A DNA stretch of 64,000 bases from Glaciimonas sp. Lineage in GTDB: Bacteria > Pseudomonadota > Gammaproteobacteria > Burkholderiales > Burkholderiaceae_D. The stretch spans positions 186,001-250,000 of the forward strand of contig JABBOV010000003.1 in NCBI GenBank assembly GCA_012927625.1, given 5' to 3'. The notes beneath the pieces were generated by a model that saw only the letters and a list, made by a program, of their open reading frames with translations, did no database searches and had not been told where the DNA came from. The first letter of the stretch is position 1. Every line of letters begins with the position of its first letter. The position numbers and the translations under genes were made by a program. Positions 63,746 through 64,000 of this stretch are shown here, one piece after another.

Positions 63746-64000
63746 ATGAATCACCTGATCTATATCGCCGACCCCATGTGTTCATGGTGCTATGGTTTCG
63801 GCCCACAGCTTAATGCACTGCTCGATGCACTGCCTGAGGCGCAACTCGATATCGTCATGGGTGGGCTGCGCGCCTACAACACCGAGGTGATGGACGATGC
63901 CAGGAAAGCCACCATTCTGACCCACTGGAAACATGTGGAAGAAGCCAGCGGACTGCCGTTTTCGACCTCCGGCATGGCGCGTCCGGGCTTCATATATGAC
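63746..64000 (+). CDS. DsbA family protein, 5' part, cut by window edge
   Basis: Thioredoxin-fold oxidoreductase of the DsbA/FrnE-like group. Starts at the ATG at 63746 after AAGGAACC and runs open to the window end (85 codons). The active-site motif is CSWC in YIADPMCSWCYGFGPQL. The lack of a signal peptide indicates a cytosolic protein rather than classical periplasmic DsbA. The family often continues to about 210 residues; the rest is outside. Divergent from the dehydrogenase gene. Confidence 0.9.
   Translation, partial: MNHLIYIADPMCSWCYGFGPQLNALLDALPEAQLDIVMGGLRAYNTEVMDDARKATILTHWKHVEEASGLPFSTSGMARPGFIYD

Overview
The window looks like a chromosomal segment of a betaproteobacterium, order Burkholderiales, most likely Oxalobacteraceae (Herminiimonas/Janthinobacterium-like). 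This is inferred from gene content and order, not from a database search. Supporting signs are intermediate GC content, a TAXI-type TRAP transporter, intracellular PHB depolymerase and phasin, a soluble RnfB-like ferredoxin beside nth, the exbB-exbD-lpxK-trm112-kdsB-adk cluster, xseA followed by sodB, and a SpecificRecomb-family membrane protein. No tRNA, rRNA, CRISPR array, integrase or prophage was seen.

Layout. 1-2.8 kb: TRAP permease (cut by the window edge) and its TAXI receptor. 2.9-9.2 kb: pyruvate kinase and a glycerol locus (glpR divergent from glpD and glpK). The glycerol ABC importer between glpD and glpK has collapsed into a scar that joins the 5' end of glpS to the 3' end of glpV. 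9.6-19.2 kb: phaZ, RnfB-like protein, nth, a nitroreductase, a DUF1841 protein, two cytochromes c, a SpecificRecomb protein, and a MoxR ATPase with a VWA protein. 19.3-25.6 kb: topoisomerase IV (parE, parC) and a chemoreceptor. 26-31 kb: a MocR regulator divergent from a DUF2917 gene, a threonine/serine dehydratase-like enzyme, RidA and an aminotransferase. 31-36 kb: pbpG, nitroreductase, thioesterase, EamA permease, phasin and a DUF1232 protein. 36-40 kb: livHMGF without a binding-protein gene, behind a candidate leader peptide and terminator. 40-48.4 kb: ispH, fkpB, radC, rpmB-rpmG, a desaturase, a PLD-like protein, rsmB, purN and a barstar/secreted ribonuclease pair. 48.6-60.4 kb: patatin, an SDR dehydrogenase, membrane pyrophosphatase, adk-kdsB-trm112-lpxK-exbD-exbB, xseA and sodB. 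60.4-62.7 kb is accessory: a decayed MazF/PemK toxin with an intact antitoxin and operator, an orphan membrane protein, and an IS110/IS1111-family remnant set in 22-bp repeats. The window closes with a beta-hydroxyacid dehydrogenase and a truncated DsbA-family gene.

The most striking observation is a family of eight dispersed intergenic elements of 72-73 bp (copies A to H, 12.4 to 62.6 kb). They share a fixed architecture: GGAGTAT, exactly 20 nt, CCGCAT (or ACGCAT), about 20 nt, an A/T-rich WAATACA block, 7 nt, then GTATRY. All eight copies keep the 20-nt spacing although the spacer sequence varies, and the internal hairpin is intact in only some copies. That pattern fits a phased protein-binding array or a non-autonomous mobile element better than a simple terminator. 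I do not recognise the family. Two unrelated REPIN-like paired hairpins (19.2 and 23.7 kb) and a triplicated 26-bp sequence containing a perfect DnaA box (57.8-58.2 kb) are further unexplained non-coding structures.
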